Shown here one piece after another: positions 1-51,169 of a DNA stretch of 64,000 nucleotides. The position numbers and the translations under genes are program-made. Numbering within the stretch: position 1 is the stretch's first letter; the number at the start of each line of letters is the position of its first letter. The DNA is from Zeus faber (taxonomy: Eukaryota; Chordata; Actinopteri; Zeiformes; Zeidae), in assembly GCA_960531495.1 (NCBI GenBank), contig OY482855.1, positions 12,098,865 through 12,162,864 of the forward strand, given 5' to 3'. A model generated the notes under the pieces. It was given only the letters and a program-made list of their open reading frames with translations. It ran no database searches and was not told the DNA's origin.

Positions 1-264
1 AATATATTATTACATGGTTAACGCGATTGGGTGTGGTTTCAGCATCAGGAACTGGCTTTTTTTCACGATTTTGAAACTCAATTTTATATACTTGGCAATT
101 TTTTTAATAATTCAAATTTGGCTGGGTGGTTAACAGCACATTATTCTGTGGTGTGACAAACTCAGAACACAATTTTATTTTCACTTTACAGGTGCATTCT
201 GTTTGTGAACTCGCCGGCTCCCCCATCAAGTAATCATCTCTCAGTCACGTTTGTTCCTCTCTAA

Positions 265-39017
<38,753 letters not shown>

Positions 39018-39405
39018 AATGAACCCCACCAGCCACCCTGGAGCCTTGCTACTCTCTCTGCTTAAGAAATGTAGACCCTCCCAAGCCCAGAGTAGGGACC
39101 CCTTTCCACGCTCCTCTAGGCCTGTACCCTACCACCCCACTCCGAAAACCTGGATGGATTCATCCGGACGCAGCATGGCTGAAGCCATATCCCGCCCGAG
39201 CCCCAAAATTAGTCCCCTCGCCCCAGCAGACACCAGCAGTTGTTACCTACCCCCACCTCCCCCAATACACCTGCTGTTAAATAGACCTTCAGGTCACCCT
39301 ATAGGTCTATATAACAGCTGCTCCCAATATCCACTATGTACAGGCTTTTTTTCTATGTCGGGCCTGATCATTATTTAGGCAAGAGCACAGGGGAATACCC
39401 AATGT

Positions 39406-39437
39406 GAATACCCCAGTATGTTCATACTGGGGTATTC
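39406..39437 (+). repeat. Perfect 15-bp hairpin in the myh10 3' UTR
   Basis: GAATACCCCAGTATG, loop TT, CATACTGGGGTATTC. Nearly 400 nt after the stop codon; both arms are exact. Confidence 0.85.
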
Positions 39438-40803
39438 AAAAAAATGTATGTATTAATCAGAATAAGTATTAAACGTCATATATTTTAATTGTTTTAAGAT
39501 AGTTTGGAAATTAAATTACATCGGCAGATCATTGACATAGTTGGCCATGGTTCCTGGCTTCCTATAGACTGTAAACAACACTGTATGGACAAGTATATTT
39601 GTAAAAGTTATACAAAAGTTGTCCTAAATTTGGAAATTAAAAAAAATTATCGGTTTCAAACAGTTTGAAGATGAGCGTAGAGATTTGTTTTTATCATGGC
39701 ATCCAACACCCCATTCTGCATTCTCTAGCAAAATGAACCATTGAGCTACGTTAGTTCGGCTGTTGCTGATGTCCGCTGTCCGCTAATGAATGTGCTCAGT
39801 TTCGCAATTAATCGCCTTGTTGCCTCAGTGCTAAAACGTGCTCCCTCTTGACAAAAATTGTAATGAAACTATTTGGCAATACGTCACTGTCAACTCAAGT
39901 AGATTTCTAAGCGGTCAAAAATGGACGGTTTGGCAGTTCAGCCACTTGATGAAGGCATTTGAGGTGCACATAGGTGTGCTGCACCTGACACAAGTCTTAT
40001 CCAGTTCTGGATATTTCAACATGCTATCGTCAAACCTTTGCCATTTGTGTCCTTATAATAGCCACTCTCATCAAATGCCTGAAATAATATGAAGAAATGC
40101 TCTATTAAACGTTTGAATGAGTGTTTTAAACACAGTTTGAATGGATCAGGGGATCCAAACGGATCGATTGAAGAGCTCAGATGAAAATATGTGTGTTGTT
40201 ACTGTGCAATGACAATTTTACCATTCTGTAAGCTGTGCGGCACACGTCTGAGGCCTTTCCATCTCATAGCAAGCAAAATAAAAAGTGAAAAACACGTTTT
40301 GTGAGACATCTCTAGAAAGTGCCTTCGGTAATAATCAGCAGAGGGAACAGAAGTTGGTCACGGACAGAACACACAGTGGTTAAGGTGAGTGTATAAATTT
40401 TAAAAAAAGAGAGTGTTTGAGATGTTGAAAGAGGAACTGTCCAGCCAAGCTTTGCTTTATATCAACCACACACACGCACACGTCACGTTTGTAGCATTTC
40501 GACAGAGGGTTTGTGAGGATGAATCGGTGGCGAGTCGAGACTGTCCCATTGAACGATTTAAGAAATGTTTGTCTTTTCTTTTATGTTCTCTGGAGGATGT
40601 ACCGATTCTGTGTCCGGGCAGAAATGAGCTATGACCTACAGGATGGAAGCGTTCTAGTTGGGGATTGACCGGGTTCAAAGCTTTAACATCCGTGGAAGGT
40701 TGTTATGACTATGACTGAACTGGCTGTTGACAACCAGGTATTATTCATCATCTCCTATTATTTTTCTTGTACTCCTGTATTTCTAGACTTTTTGTAAAAG
40801 ACC

Positions 40804-40809
40804 AATAAA
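40804..40809 (+). terminator. Poly(A) signal AATAAA, probable myh10 end
   Basis: AATAAA within TGTAAAAGACCAATAAACAT, followed 30-50 bases later by a T/GT-rich stretch. First well-supported signal after the myh10 stop apart from a weaker context near 40268. Confidence 0.5.
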
Positions 40810-41166
40810 CATATTCATGTAGTAAATGTTGGAACTCCTCTGCTTTTTCTTTTTTTTGTAAGAAGTTAAATTATAGGAAGAAAGAGAAATTTGTCTTCAA
40901 CCCAGAATGAGAACATTCCGTTGAATCATTACTGTAACTTTGCGTACTTGAATACATTCTACATCCATTGCTTTAATACTTTTTCTTTGAGTAAAATGTT
41001 GTGTTCGTCCCACGTTCAGACCCAAGTTCATAGAAGACAAGCTGAGGCAGAAGCTAAATGAAACATGGGGGAAAGTGATTGGCTACAATGCCACATATTC
41101 CCAATCCAACTCAATGATTTGACTCGTTAATCAATGACTGAGGAGGTAAATATGAAGTAATGTATA

Positions 41167-41951
41167 TACACCCATCAGCCACAACATTAAAACCACCACT
41201 AATAACCACTAATATTGTGTAGCTCTCCCTCGTGCCGCCAAAACAGCGCTCACCGTCGAGGCATGGACTCCGCAAGACCTCTGAAGGTGTCCTGTGGTGT
41301 CTGGCACAAGACGTTCGCAGCAGATCCTTTAAGTCCTGTAAGTTGTGAGGTGGGGCCCCCATGGATCAGGCTTGTAGTTCCAGCACATCCCACGGATGCT
41401 CCATCGGATCGGACCCTAACCCTGGCCATTCACATGATGTAGAAGAAAACGTGATTCATCAGACCAGGCCACCTTCTTCCATTGCTTTCAGCAGTGGACA
41501 GCCCCATACGCAGCAAGCTGTGATGCATTGTGTGTTCTGACACCTTTCTATCATAGCCGCATTAACTTTTTCGGAAATGTGTGCTACAGTAGCTCTTCTG
41601 TGAAGTCGGATCAGATGGACTAGACTTCGCTCCCCACGCGCATCCATGAGCCCATGGGCGCCCATGACCCTGTCACCGGTTCACCGGTTGTCCTTCCTTG
41701 GACCACTTTTGGTAGGTACTAACCACTGCATACCCCACAAGACCTGCCGTTGCTAGCCATCACAATTTGGCCCCTCGATCAGATCCTTACGCTTGCCCAT
41801 TTTTCCTGCTGCCAACACATCAGCTTCAAGAACTGACTGTTCACTTGCTGCCTTAATATATCCCACCCGTTGACAGGTGCCATTGAAACAAGATGATCAA
41901 TGTTATTCACTTCACCGGTCAGTGGTTTTAATGTTGTGGCTGGTCGCTGTA
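41167..41951 (-). mobile_element. Deleted Tc1-like transposon
   Basis: Inverted ends TACACCCATCAGCCACAACA and (right end, complement) TACAGCGACCAGCCACAACA, both leading into TTAAAACCAC. The minus strand keeps pieces of a Tc1-type transposase: the N-terminus (MGKRKDLIEGP), GAHGLMDARGERSLVHLIRL, RRATVAHISEKVNAAMI, and the C-terminal PPHNLQDLKDLL. The middle third, with the catalytic DDE core, is missing, so it cannot move itself. Inserted at TA. Confidence 0.85.
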
Positions 41952-41976
41952 TGAAGGTGTGACTGTAATGTCCACA

Positions 41977-41977
<1 letters not shown>

Positions 41978-42010
<33 letters not shown>

Positions 42011-42560
42011 TTAAATCTGTATAGCGCCCAAGGTCGCATTACAGGAGAGGGGCAAGGGGGGGGGGGGGGGGGGGTGACAAATTAAGGGAGAGAGGAACAC
42101 AACAGAACAAATGGATAGCTAAACTAACTAACTAATGGGGAAAGGCCATGGTGAAAAGGTGGGTCTTGAGTGTTGTTTTAAAAGTGTCCAGGGTCAGGGC
42201 GTTACGGATTATGGGAGGGAGAGAGTTCCACAGGGTGGGGGCTGCCATGCTGAAAGCTCTGTCCCAGAAAGTTCGTAGTCTGGTACGGGGGATGGACAGC
42301 AGACCCATGTCTGAGGACCACAAATTCCCGGATGGAGTGTGCTGGTGGAGGAGGTCGGACAGGTATTGGGGGGCGAGTGCGTGAAGGGATTTGTATGTGA
42401 GGAGGAGTTCGTAAGAGATGCGGAACTTGCGGACCGGGAGCCAGTGGAGGTGGATGAGGGTGGGGGTGATGTGCTGCCAGGGCTCGGTGTGAGTGAGAAC
42501 CCTGGCAGCCGAGTTCAAGCTGAACAATGAGTTCACAGCAGACTTCAAAACTCATTGTAA
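41978..42560 (-). mobile_element. L2-clade LINE 3' fragment
   Basis: The minus strand encodes an open C-terminal reverse-transcriptase segment at 42132-42548 (LNSAARVLTHTEPWQHITPT, LHWLPVRKFRISYELLLTYK, RAFSMAAPTLWNSLPP, FKTTLKTHLF), then a 3' end with GCGCTATACAGATTTAAG and a TTA repeat. Strongly 5'-truncated. A G-run of about 18 lies at 42057-42074. Confidence 0.8.
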
Positions 42561-43789
<1,229 letters not shown>

Positions 43790-44182
43790 AGAAATTGTCA
43801 AGGTGTGGAGTTTTTTGTCTTAATGGAAGCATCATGACATCATTATGACGTCATTGGTACAAATGCATTCTATTGTGTTGACTTAAATTCTTGCACTACA
43901 CCATGTGAGAACAGATAATGGGCAAGACAGGATGCAAGCTGCCATAAGAACCCAAAAAGAACAAGTACTGTATTTACCAAGCTAATAAGAACAGCTGTGG
44001 CATTATTGATGTTAGTAAATTCCTCACAAATGGTTCAAATTGACCCTCTTTTTATAATATATTTCTATAATATATATTATATATTTTACGATATTTATAT
44101 TGTAATTATTTTTATGTTTACATAATATATTTAAAATTTTTAATAGTAAAGATTTCCTTTACGATATTTTATTTATGTAAGA

Positions 44183-46135
44183 ATGACGCTGACGACTATA
44201 AAAGATGGCGAGTACACAGCCACGATCTATAAACTGATTAAAGATAGTCGTTATGGAGACGCCATACGGATTCTAAGTAATGAGCTTCAAAAACACACTA
44301 GGTCCAGGGCAGCTTTCTCTCTGCTGGGCTACTGCTACTACCACCTGCAGGACTTCACCAATGCGACAGAGTGTTACGAGCAGCTCACGCAGCTGCACCC
44401 AGAGGTGGAGGAGTACAAGCTGTACTACGCCCAGTCCCTGTACGGAGCCTGCGTCTACCCAGAGGCCATGAGGGCCACCTTCCTGCTGGACAACCCCAAA
44501 ACTCACACCAAGAGGATTAAACTTCAAGCAGCTATCAAGTACAGTGAAGAGGAGTACGCTGCAGCCAAGGCGCTGGTGGAGCAGCTTCCTCAAGATGACC
44601 CAGACTATAACGTGGATCTGGGCTGTCTGGTCTACCAGGAGGGGAAGTATGAGGAGGCCTGCAAGAGGTTCAGCTCAGCCCTGCAGGAGCTGGGGTACCA
44701 GCCAGATCTGTCTTATTACATTGCGCTCTGTCACTACAGTCTCAGAAACTACACTCAGGCCCACAAGCACATTGCAGAAATCATAGAACGAGGCATCAGA
44801 CAGCATCCAGAGCTGAGTGTGGGCATGGCGACAGAAGGCGTGGAGGTTTGCAGCGTAGGAAACACTTTCGTGCTGCACGAGACTGCGCTGATTGAAGCTT
44901 TTAATCTGAAGGCGGCTATCGAGTTCCAGCTGAAAAACTATAAAGCTGCTCAGGAAGCTCTTACGGACATGCCTCCCAGATCTGAGGAGGAGCTGGACCC
45001 TGTGACACTCCACAACCAGGCTCTCATGAATATGGATCAGAATCCGTCAGTGGGGTTTGAGAAGCTGGCCTTCCTGCTGCAGCAGGTTCCCTTCCCCCCC
45101 GCCACCTTCGCTAACCTGCTTCTGCTCTACTGCAAATTTGAGTACTTTGACCTGGCGGCTGATGTCTTGGCAGAGAATGCCCACATCACATATAAGTTCC
45201 TTTCCCCATACCTCTATGAGTTTCTGGATGCCATGCTGACCTGTCAGACAGCTCCTCAGGAGGCCTTCAAGAAATTTGACGAGATGAACGGCAAACTCAC
45301 AAAGCAGTTACGCAAGCTCGCCAAGCAGGTGCAGGAAATGAGGCTGTCTTGTGATGAAGAGGGGCTGAAAAAGGGCGTGCAGGATTACGACCAACTGCTG
45401 GAGAAGCACATCCCGGTACTAATGGCTCAAGCTAAGATCTATTGGAAGCGGGAGAACTACCAAATGGTGGAGAAGCTTTTCCGCAAATCAGTGGAGATCT
45501 GCAACGAGCATAACACCTGGAAGCTCAACGTAGCACACGTGCTCTTCATGCAGGAGAAATACAAGGAGGCCATTGGCTTTTATGAGCCCATAGTGAAGAA
45601 CCACTATGACAACATCTTGAATGTCAGTGCAGTGGTTCTGGCTAACATGTGTGTGTCCTACATCATGACCAGCCAGAATGAAGAGGCAGAGGAGTTGATG
45701 AGGAAGATAGAGAAAGAAGAAAAACAGATCTCGTACGATAACCCAGACAAGAAGGTTTTCCACCTCTGCATCGTCAACCTGGTCATTGGGACCCTGTACT
45801 GTGCCAAGGAAAACTTTGACTTTGGCATCTCTCGTGTCATCAAGAGCCTGGAGCCGTACAACAAGAAGCTGGGGACGGACACCTGGTTCTACGCTAAACA
45901 TTGCTTCCTGTCCCTGTTGGAGAACATGGCCAAACAGATGATCATGCTGAGAGACTCCATCATCCAGGACTGTATCCTGTTTCTGGAGCAGTGTGAGATG
46001 TACGGCAGGGGGGAGTCTGCCATAATTAAGCAGCCTCTGGAGGATGAGCACCCTCATGATGGCAAGAACACCGTCACCTATGAGGCGCGGCAGCTCAAGG
46101 CGCTGTTCTACGAGGTAATCGGATGGAACCAGTGA
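44183..46135 (+). CDS. ttc30a: Tetratricopeptide repeat protein 30 / IFT70, intronless
   Basis: 650 codons, intact, beginning MTLTTIKDGEYTATIYKLIK and ending FYEVIGWNQ. Family members are about 650-665 residues, so it is full length. TPR helices run through the protein, e.g. AFSLLGYCYYHLQDFTNATE (about 45-64), VDLGCLVYQEGKYEEACKRF (about 144-163) and LNVAHVLFMQEKYKEAIGFY (about 450-470). IFT70 is a core subunit of intraflagellar transport complex B, binding IFT52/IFT88. It is needed for cilium assembly and, from the zebrafish fleer mutant, for axonemal tubulin polyglutamylation. TTC30 genes are naturally single-exon in vertebrates, so the lack of introns does not mark this as a retrocopy. The ATG at 44183 matches the family N-terminus; the upstream 100 bases are very AT-rich with no clear promoter. 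Whether the name should be ttc30a or ttc30b cannot be told here. Confidence 0.96.
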   Translation: MTLTTIKDGEYTATIYKLIKDSRYGDAIRILSNELQKHTRSRAAFSLLGYCYYHLQDFTNATECYEQLTQLHPEVEEYKLYYAQSLYGACVYPEAMRATFLLDNPKTHTKRIKLQAAIKYSEEEYAAAKALVEQLPQDDPDYNVDLGCLVYQEGKYEEACKRFSSALQELGYQPDLSYYIALCHYSLRNYTQAHKHIAEIIERGIRQHPELSVGMATEGVEVCSVGNTFVLHETALIEAFNLKAAIEFQLKNYKAAQEALTDMPPRSEEELDPVTLHNQALMNMDQNPSVGFEKLAFLLQQVPFPPATFANLLLLYCKFEYFDLAADVLAENAHITYKFLSPYLYEFLDAMLTCQTAPQEAFKKFDEMNGKLTKQLRKLAKQVQEMRLSCDEEGLKKGVQDYDQLLEKHIPVLMAQAKIYWKRENYQMVEKLFRKSVEICNEHNTWKLNVAHVLFMQEKYKEAIGFYEPIVKNHYDNILNVSAVVLANMCVSYIMTSQNEEAEELMRKIEKEEKQISYDNPDKKVFHLCIVNLVIGTLYCAKENFDFGISRVIKSLEPYNKKLGTDTWFYAKHCFLSLLENMAKQMIMLRDSIIQDCILFLEQCEMYGRGESAIIKQPLEDEHPHDGKNTVTYEARQLKALFYEVIGWNQ

Positions 46136-46189
46136 TGTCATGAAACCGCATCATTGTCAGTTTCCTGTTGGCTGTCAGTTGCACTGATA

Positions 46190-46740
46190 AAGGAATTTTA
46201 CCGCGCCAGCCTGGCAGCTGGAGCGCTCACTTAGGCCCACAATGAAATACGACGGCTAACCGATGAGCTGGAGTCTGCTCGCTTGACCCAGAGAGCTTAT
46301 GAGCTCTGCAGCAAGCTTAACAAGAGAACAGCTCCTCAGACAGGAAGTCAGTAAACTGAAGAATTGTCCGATTGTTCCGCTGCACACAGAACTCTTAAGA
46401 ATAATCGACTAGATCAAGAGAAGAGCGAAGCCGCATTCCTGTGATGCTGAGATGAGCTCCCTGCATGACAAGATGGTATCTCTGCAGAGGGAAGTGGATC
46501 AGCTGCGGTCTGTACTCCAATTGCAGCAGAGCGAGGCTAAACAGCAGCTTCTAACTCTGCAGGCTCGGTCAGACCAGGCCAACGAGTTGGCAAAATCTTG
46601 TGCATCTTAAATGAGAAGATAGTTGATCAGACACTGCCTTGCAGAGAGCAGAGGTAGTACTGCAGAAGGAGATGCACAGACTTGAGTCTGTCCTCCAAGG
46701 GCAGCAGCATGAGGCTAAAAATCGATCAGGTCGGACGGTT
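46190..46740 (+). pseudogene. Degraded coiled-coil-coding stretch
   Basis: Pieces of heptad-like peptide lie in succession but in broken frames: LTDELESARLTQRAYELCSK near 46256, an open 52-codon run 46452-46610 (MSSLHDKMVSLQREVDQLRS...QQSEAKQQLL), and LQKEMHRLESVLQGQQHEAK near 46657. The last two share the pattern LQ-(K/R)-E-x-x-(Q/R)-L-x-SVLQ-x-QQ-x-EAK, so an internal repeat of a coiled-coil gene seems to have decayed here. Parent gene not recognised; it does not match the myh10 rod. Confidence 0.4.
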
Positions 46741-47107
46741 GCACGGACATAAGTGGATGCAGAATCGTGCCGGGCAAACAAATTATACTCCGTACGTTTT
46801 CTCATTGCGGCAAACTGATATCCCAAACTCCTCAATGTCTTCCATGACAGCGGATGTGCACGGACAGCTGAAAAGCTACTGCACGGAACCTACATCTTTC
46901 CGTCTGACATAATTTTGGCCGCACTGTGACTCACGCCTTCACAGATGCATCAGGAATAAATCAGCATTTACTCTGCAGACCACAGGCTGGTCATGTTATC
47001 AGCTGGCTGTATTGCCTACGTCTGAGTTGGCCCAGAGCAACCAGACATGCAGGATTTTAAAGCGACTGCTTTGCCAAAATGAAGAAACAGTGGCATCAAG
47101 TTCATGT

Positions 47108-47345
47108 ACAAGTTTATTTATATTGTGCTTTAAAAACAAATCAGGTTTGCACAAAAGTGCTTTACAACAATTGTGGATTGCATAGATCGTTTTGACACAC
47201 TTGCTAATACACATACATGGCTAATATGGTAAGACATGATGAGTTCAGAAATATAGCCACGAGCAAGGCCATGCAGAGCTTTACACATGGTTCCAAACTG
47301 AATCCTGTCCACGACTGGAAGCCATTGCAAAGATGCAAGAATTGG
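47108..47345 (-). mobile_element. L2-clade LINE 3' fragment
   Basis: The minus strand reads LPVVDRIQFGTMCKALHGLA and RGYISELI, the usual LHWLPVxxRIxFKxxxLxxKALHGLAPxYISELI block, then AAAGCACTTTTGTGCAAACC and an AATATAAATAAAC end. Short and 5'-truncated. Confidence 0.7.
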
Positions 47346-49285
47346 AGTGATGGTCTGTTTTTTGGGGTTTTTTTTACATTTGAATTATAGCCTTGTCTTG
47401 CTTAAAGCATTTGCATCTGTTGGGGTCTCTAGAGATGGGCTACATAAACCTGATGATTACAATGCCATGCTCAGAACACCATCACACTGCATAAAGCCTT
47501 AATTGTTAATAAACATGTGTGTACTATGGAAAAAAAAGCTACCCACACTGTCAAAGCAAAGGATCCTTACAGGGTAAGGCATCGGAACATGGCAGCAACG
47601 GAGCCTGAGTGAAAAATATTCTGCAATGTCGGAGGATTAACTCAGGACGTTAGGAAACGATATCTCACCGGACAATGTTCTGGGTCTACGTGCTGTTACT
47701 GAGGATTATCTCTGCAGATTTGAAGACAAGCCAACAGCATTGGCTTCACAAAATAAGTATTCACACCACAGCAGCTATATGCATGTCTGAATGAGTTATT
47801 AGTGACTTGTTTGGTGCCTCATTATTTGTGTTTTAAAATAAAACACTACATCAAACAAAATACCCTCATCATTGATATCAACTGTCTTCAACATTTTTTT
47901 CAAAGTTTAATGTTTTCACTTGTAGTGCCTGTAAAGTAATGAAGACTGAAACTCTTGATAGTTAAGTATGTTCACATTGGAGGGGGAGATTCACCACACC
48001 AGGCTACAATTAAACATAAAACCAAAACACATTTACGCAGAAAACATAAACATCGGAGGACAACATGTATTAAAAAAATAGTTAATTAAGTCCAGGAAAA
48101 CTGGAACAGCAATTGGGCACGTGGCCTCTTCCTGTCATCGTTATGGCAGTAAATGAAGGAGGAAAGGAAAGGAATGCTCCAGGAGGGTGCTAGGGTGTGA
48201 TCAAAGCAGGTGTGTGTGTGTGTGTGTGTGTGTGTGTCCACCGGTGAGTGTACAGGACTCCCAATTGGTTCTGGTGTATAAGGTCGGTATTATATCGTGA
48301 CGCCTTCAAGCAGTGGAAAGGGCCCCGAAGCCAAAACAAAATGTACTTAAGTACAGATACTTCAAAGATGTACTTAAGCTTTCCACCACTGCTATCTGTC
48401 TGTCTGTCAAAAACTAATTTTGTGTTTATTTAGGAGTAGATATGAAGGAATCCATTTTATCACGGCAATTATGGGTAATATTATACAATATAAATCACAT
48501 TATTTCCTTATATGCACTTTTTTTGAAAAACCCCCATATTAAATGGTTTAATAATGTAATTTATCAGACTAGGTTTCATACTGATGGTAATCTGTTTGGC
48601 CTTGAATTTAAACTTTTATAATTGTCAATTGTCTGAAAAGAAACTATTACCATGGAACAAGTTTATCGTAAAGTTTGCTTATTCACCACCATGTCCGTGT
48701 CCACTCTGTACGTTCTCTAATGGGCCTGTTTTTTCTAATTCAAATTATTGGGATACTTATTATTGGGATACTTGTGCATCACTCACATGGGATGTGAGTG
48801 ATGCACGGCGCCGATCACTGGAGTGTCAAAAGGAAACCCAAACACTCTGGAAAAAAATAAAAATTCTCAAGAGCCCGTGGCACCCCAAGGCTCAAGGCAA
48901 TTGCTGAACTATGCCATATGGAAAGACTGCCTGTGGGAACACAGGCCAGTAAAAAAATGGTCTGAGCCTAGTAACCCTGCGTAGGAACCTCATTTTGGCC
49001 AGCTATATCCTGGACCTGAGTCTTTTGGTCACTTGCAAATGCTCATGACAATAGGTGAAGGTTAGAATGCATATTGACCAGTAAATTGAGAGCTTGGCCT
49101 CTTGACTCAGCTCTCTCTTCACCACGTTGGTCTGGGACAGTGTCTAGTTTCCTGCAGATGCTGCACCCGTCTGTCTGTCAGTCTCACACTCCCTCCTACC
49201 CTCACTTGTGAACACCAAGACACGTAAACGCCTCCACTTGGGTCGCCTGCTCTCTCACCAGTCAGAAGTGACAAGCCATCTTTTT
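47346..49285. other. Gene-poor stretch with repeat pieces
   Basis: Contains a fragment (47850-47965) matching the flank of ORF-family copy 2 (CCCTCATCATTGATATCAAC), a short (GT)n at 48211-48237, a transposon-end-like GTACTTAAGTACAG to TTTCCACCACTG piece at 48340-48392, and a perfect hairpin at 48774-48806. No gene recognised. Confidence 0.5.
48774..48806. repeat. Perfect 15-bp hairpin
   Basis: GTGCATCACTCACAT, loop GGG, ATGTGAGTGATGCAC. Preceded by a direct duplication of TTATTGGGATACTT. Confidence 0.85.
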
Positions 49286-49855
49286 TCCAGGTGAGAACCA
49301 TAATAATAATAATAATAATAATAATAACTTTAATTTATTAGCGCCTTTCAAGTAAGACACATTCAACTTCACATTTTTAGTTAAGAGAGAAATAAAAGGC
49401 CTGACTGGAGAGGTGGTTTGAACCTCTTTTAAAAAATGTCCAAGGACCCTTCGTTGCAGATCTCAGGCGGTAGAGAGTTCCATACCGCCGGAACAGAGGG
49501 GCTGAAGGCTCTGTCCCCTAGAGTCCGCAGCCTAGAGCAATTCTGTGTCAGAGTGGGGTGGAGGGTTGGAGGAGGACTGCCAAGCACTGAGAGGCAAGGG
49601 TGTGGAGGGATTTGTCGGTGAGGAGCAGAATTTTGAAAGCGACATTGGACTTTATGTGTGCCATAAGAATGAGGGTGGTGTGCTGCAGGGATTTGGTGCA
49701 GGTGAGAAACTTGGCAGCAGAGAGGATGTAGGACTCTATTGCAGTAGTCCAGGCAAAATGAGAGGAATCCAGAATAACACTGAGGTGGCGGATTTCTGAG
49801 GAGGGGCAGATGGAGCAGTCGTCAATGCATAGGATAGGGGGATCCCCAACCATCC
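49286..49855 (-). mobile_element. L2-clade LINE 3' fragment
   Basis: The minus strand keeps IRHLSVILDSSHFAWTTAIE, LHTLASQCLAVLL and, in another frame, a PRTRLHT-like GTPAVPDSRG region, then a GGCGCTAATAAATTAAAG end and a TTA repeat (49302-49326). Degenerate, with several frame changes. Confidence 0.6.
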
Positions 49856-49859
49856 GGAG

Positions 49860-50095
49860 CAGTGCCTTGGAAGTTCCCCACCTTTGCTGTCTGCCTTCAC
49901 TTTCCTCACCCTCACTCTATTTCCAACTTCAAAGTTCATTCTTTTCTCGTTTTTTTTTTGGGGGGGGGGGGGAGCCCACTGAATCCCAATGTACTCTTTC
50001 ACATCTTTCACCTCTTCCTCTCGCGCAGCTTCCCCAACCTCCTGCAGCTTCTTTTTCTTTTTTTGTTTTTCTATAGCCTTCTTTTTCTTTATCTC
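49860..50095 (-). other. Lys/Pro-rich open segment, unassigned
   Basis: On the minus strand an open run reads IEKQKKKKKLQEVGEAAREE, then IQWAPPPPQKKNEKRMNFEV and GNRVRVRKVKADSKGG before entering the LINE. It lies just 3' of ORF-family copy 1 on the same strand. The run crosses homopolymers (a G-run and a T-run), so its openness may be chance. Confidence 0.25.
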
Positions 50096-50216
50096 ATCTC
50101 ATCTCTCACTTGTTTCCAATGATGCAAACTCCACTCAGTTTGCACCTCTACTCAACTTTATTTCTCCAAATGCAGCCCTCCTGATTCCCTTTTACTGAAT
50201 GAGGAGGGGTAAAATT

Positions 50217-50696
50217 TCACATGTGGAAGCGTTTGCGTGGCTGCTGACCTTCCTCAGTTAATTCAGAAGATCTCTTGCAGCCCTGCTTCACTGGAGCTTC
50301 AGGTGAGGAGCCCAGAGCAGAGCTCATTGTCTGCTGGTTCCTCTGCAGGATGTGCTGCACTTTTTCAGCCCACTTTGGCACAGGACCAAGTGTCACCTTC
50401 TTCCTCATTGGTGGGCAAGGAATCAGGATAGCCTTTCTGTGTACTTTTGGGTGCCGGATGGAGTCCGGTACTTTGATTTTTTTAAGAATGATCCTGAGTG
50501 AATCAGGATTCTTTGGATCCTTCACCGGGACAGAAATCCATGTGTGTGACGGATCCTCTGCATCCTTGTTGTTTATTCCTTTTGAATGGGAAACGCCCTG
50601 CGTTGGGACCTGCCTCAGGAGTATCCTCACACCAATGCTGCTTGGGTTACGGACCAGAGTGGAGGTCCAGACCAAGGAGTTATCCCGTTGATCATC
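50217..50696 (-). CDS. Uncharacterised ORF family, copy 1
   Basis: Open for about 159 codons to a stop at 50217, beginning ILDIDDQRDNSLVWTSTLVR just after ATAG at the 5' side. Aligned with copies 2 and 3 it keeps W-T-x-TLVR-(N/D)P, (V/M)RILLRQV, the DP-S-(H/D)TWISVPVKDPKNP block and SLR(I/V)ILKKIKVPD, then P-x-PKW-x-xKV-x-x-ILQR and EAPVKQGCK; the C-terminus adds SSELTEEGQQPRKRFHM. An in-frame TAG directly precedes the run and the copy has ATA where the others have ATG, so it is more likely a 3' exon with acceptor ATAG than a whole gene. I do not recognise the domain. A conserved frame despite clear nucleotide divergence argues for real coding (inference). Confidence 0.5.
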   Translation of the reverse strand, partial: DDQRDNSLVWTSTLVRNPSSIGVRILLRQVPTQGVSHSKGINNKDAEDPSHTWISVPVKDPKNPDSLRIILKKIKVPDSIRHPKVHRKAILIPCPPMRKKVTLGPVPKWAEKVQHILQRNQQTMSSALGSSPEAPVKQGCKRSSELTEEGQQPRKRFHM

Positions 50697-51169
50697 GATG
50701 TCCAGTATCTATAAGATAAAATAACAACACTTGAATAATCCCCGGGGGAGAATTCAGGTGTTGCTGCAGCAAAACACTGCGAACCAAGAAAGAGATTAAC
50801 ATGAGTTAAACAAAATAAATACAAAATATGTATGTTTACTGACTGTAGCGCTGTCCAAGATGGGTAGGTGATTTTCTTTTTACAAATAGTATAAAGCTGC
50901 GGTGCTTAGCAATAATATGCAATTATAGTATTATTGCATATTATTGCAAGACACTGCTGCAGATATTTACTGTACCAGCTTATTACTAGGAGACCGTGTA
51001 AGAGATTGGAAGTAGGAGACAGACTAGGAGGCAGTCAAGGAGGTTAGAGACAATTTAGGAGCAAGGGCGCAGTGCAGTCTTCTTCTGGAGTTTTACAGCC
51101 TACTCTGCTACATCTTATACACCACCCTCCTGCTGCTGTTGCATCGTGTCTAAGTACAACTAGAACATT

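Larger units (their letters stand above)
39018..40830 (+). other. myh10: Probable myh10 3' UTR
   Basis: From the stop codon to just past a canonical AATAAA at 40804-40809, which is followed by a T-rich downstream region. No other convincing gene lies between. The first 300 bases are C-rich, the rest AT-rich. It includes a perfect hairpin at 39406-39437. The exact end is inferred from the poly(A) signal only; an earlier AATAAA near 40268 could also be used. Confidence 0.55.

Noticed and set aside
44183-46135. ttc30 as a processed retrocopy
   Set aside because: The gene is naturally intronless in vertebrates, the frame is intact and there is no poly(A) tail or target duplication.
45488-46141. 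217-codon frame antisense to ttc30
   Set aside because: Shadow of the strongly coding plus strand; no similarity recognised.
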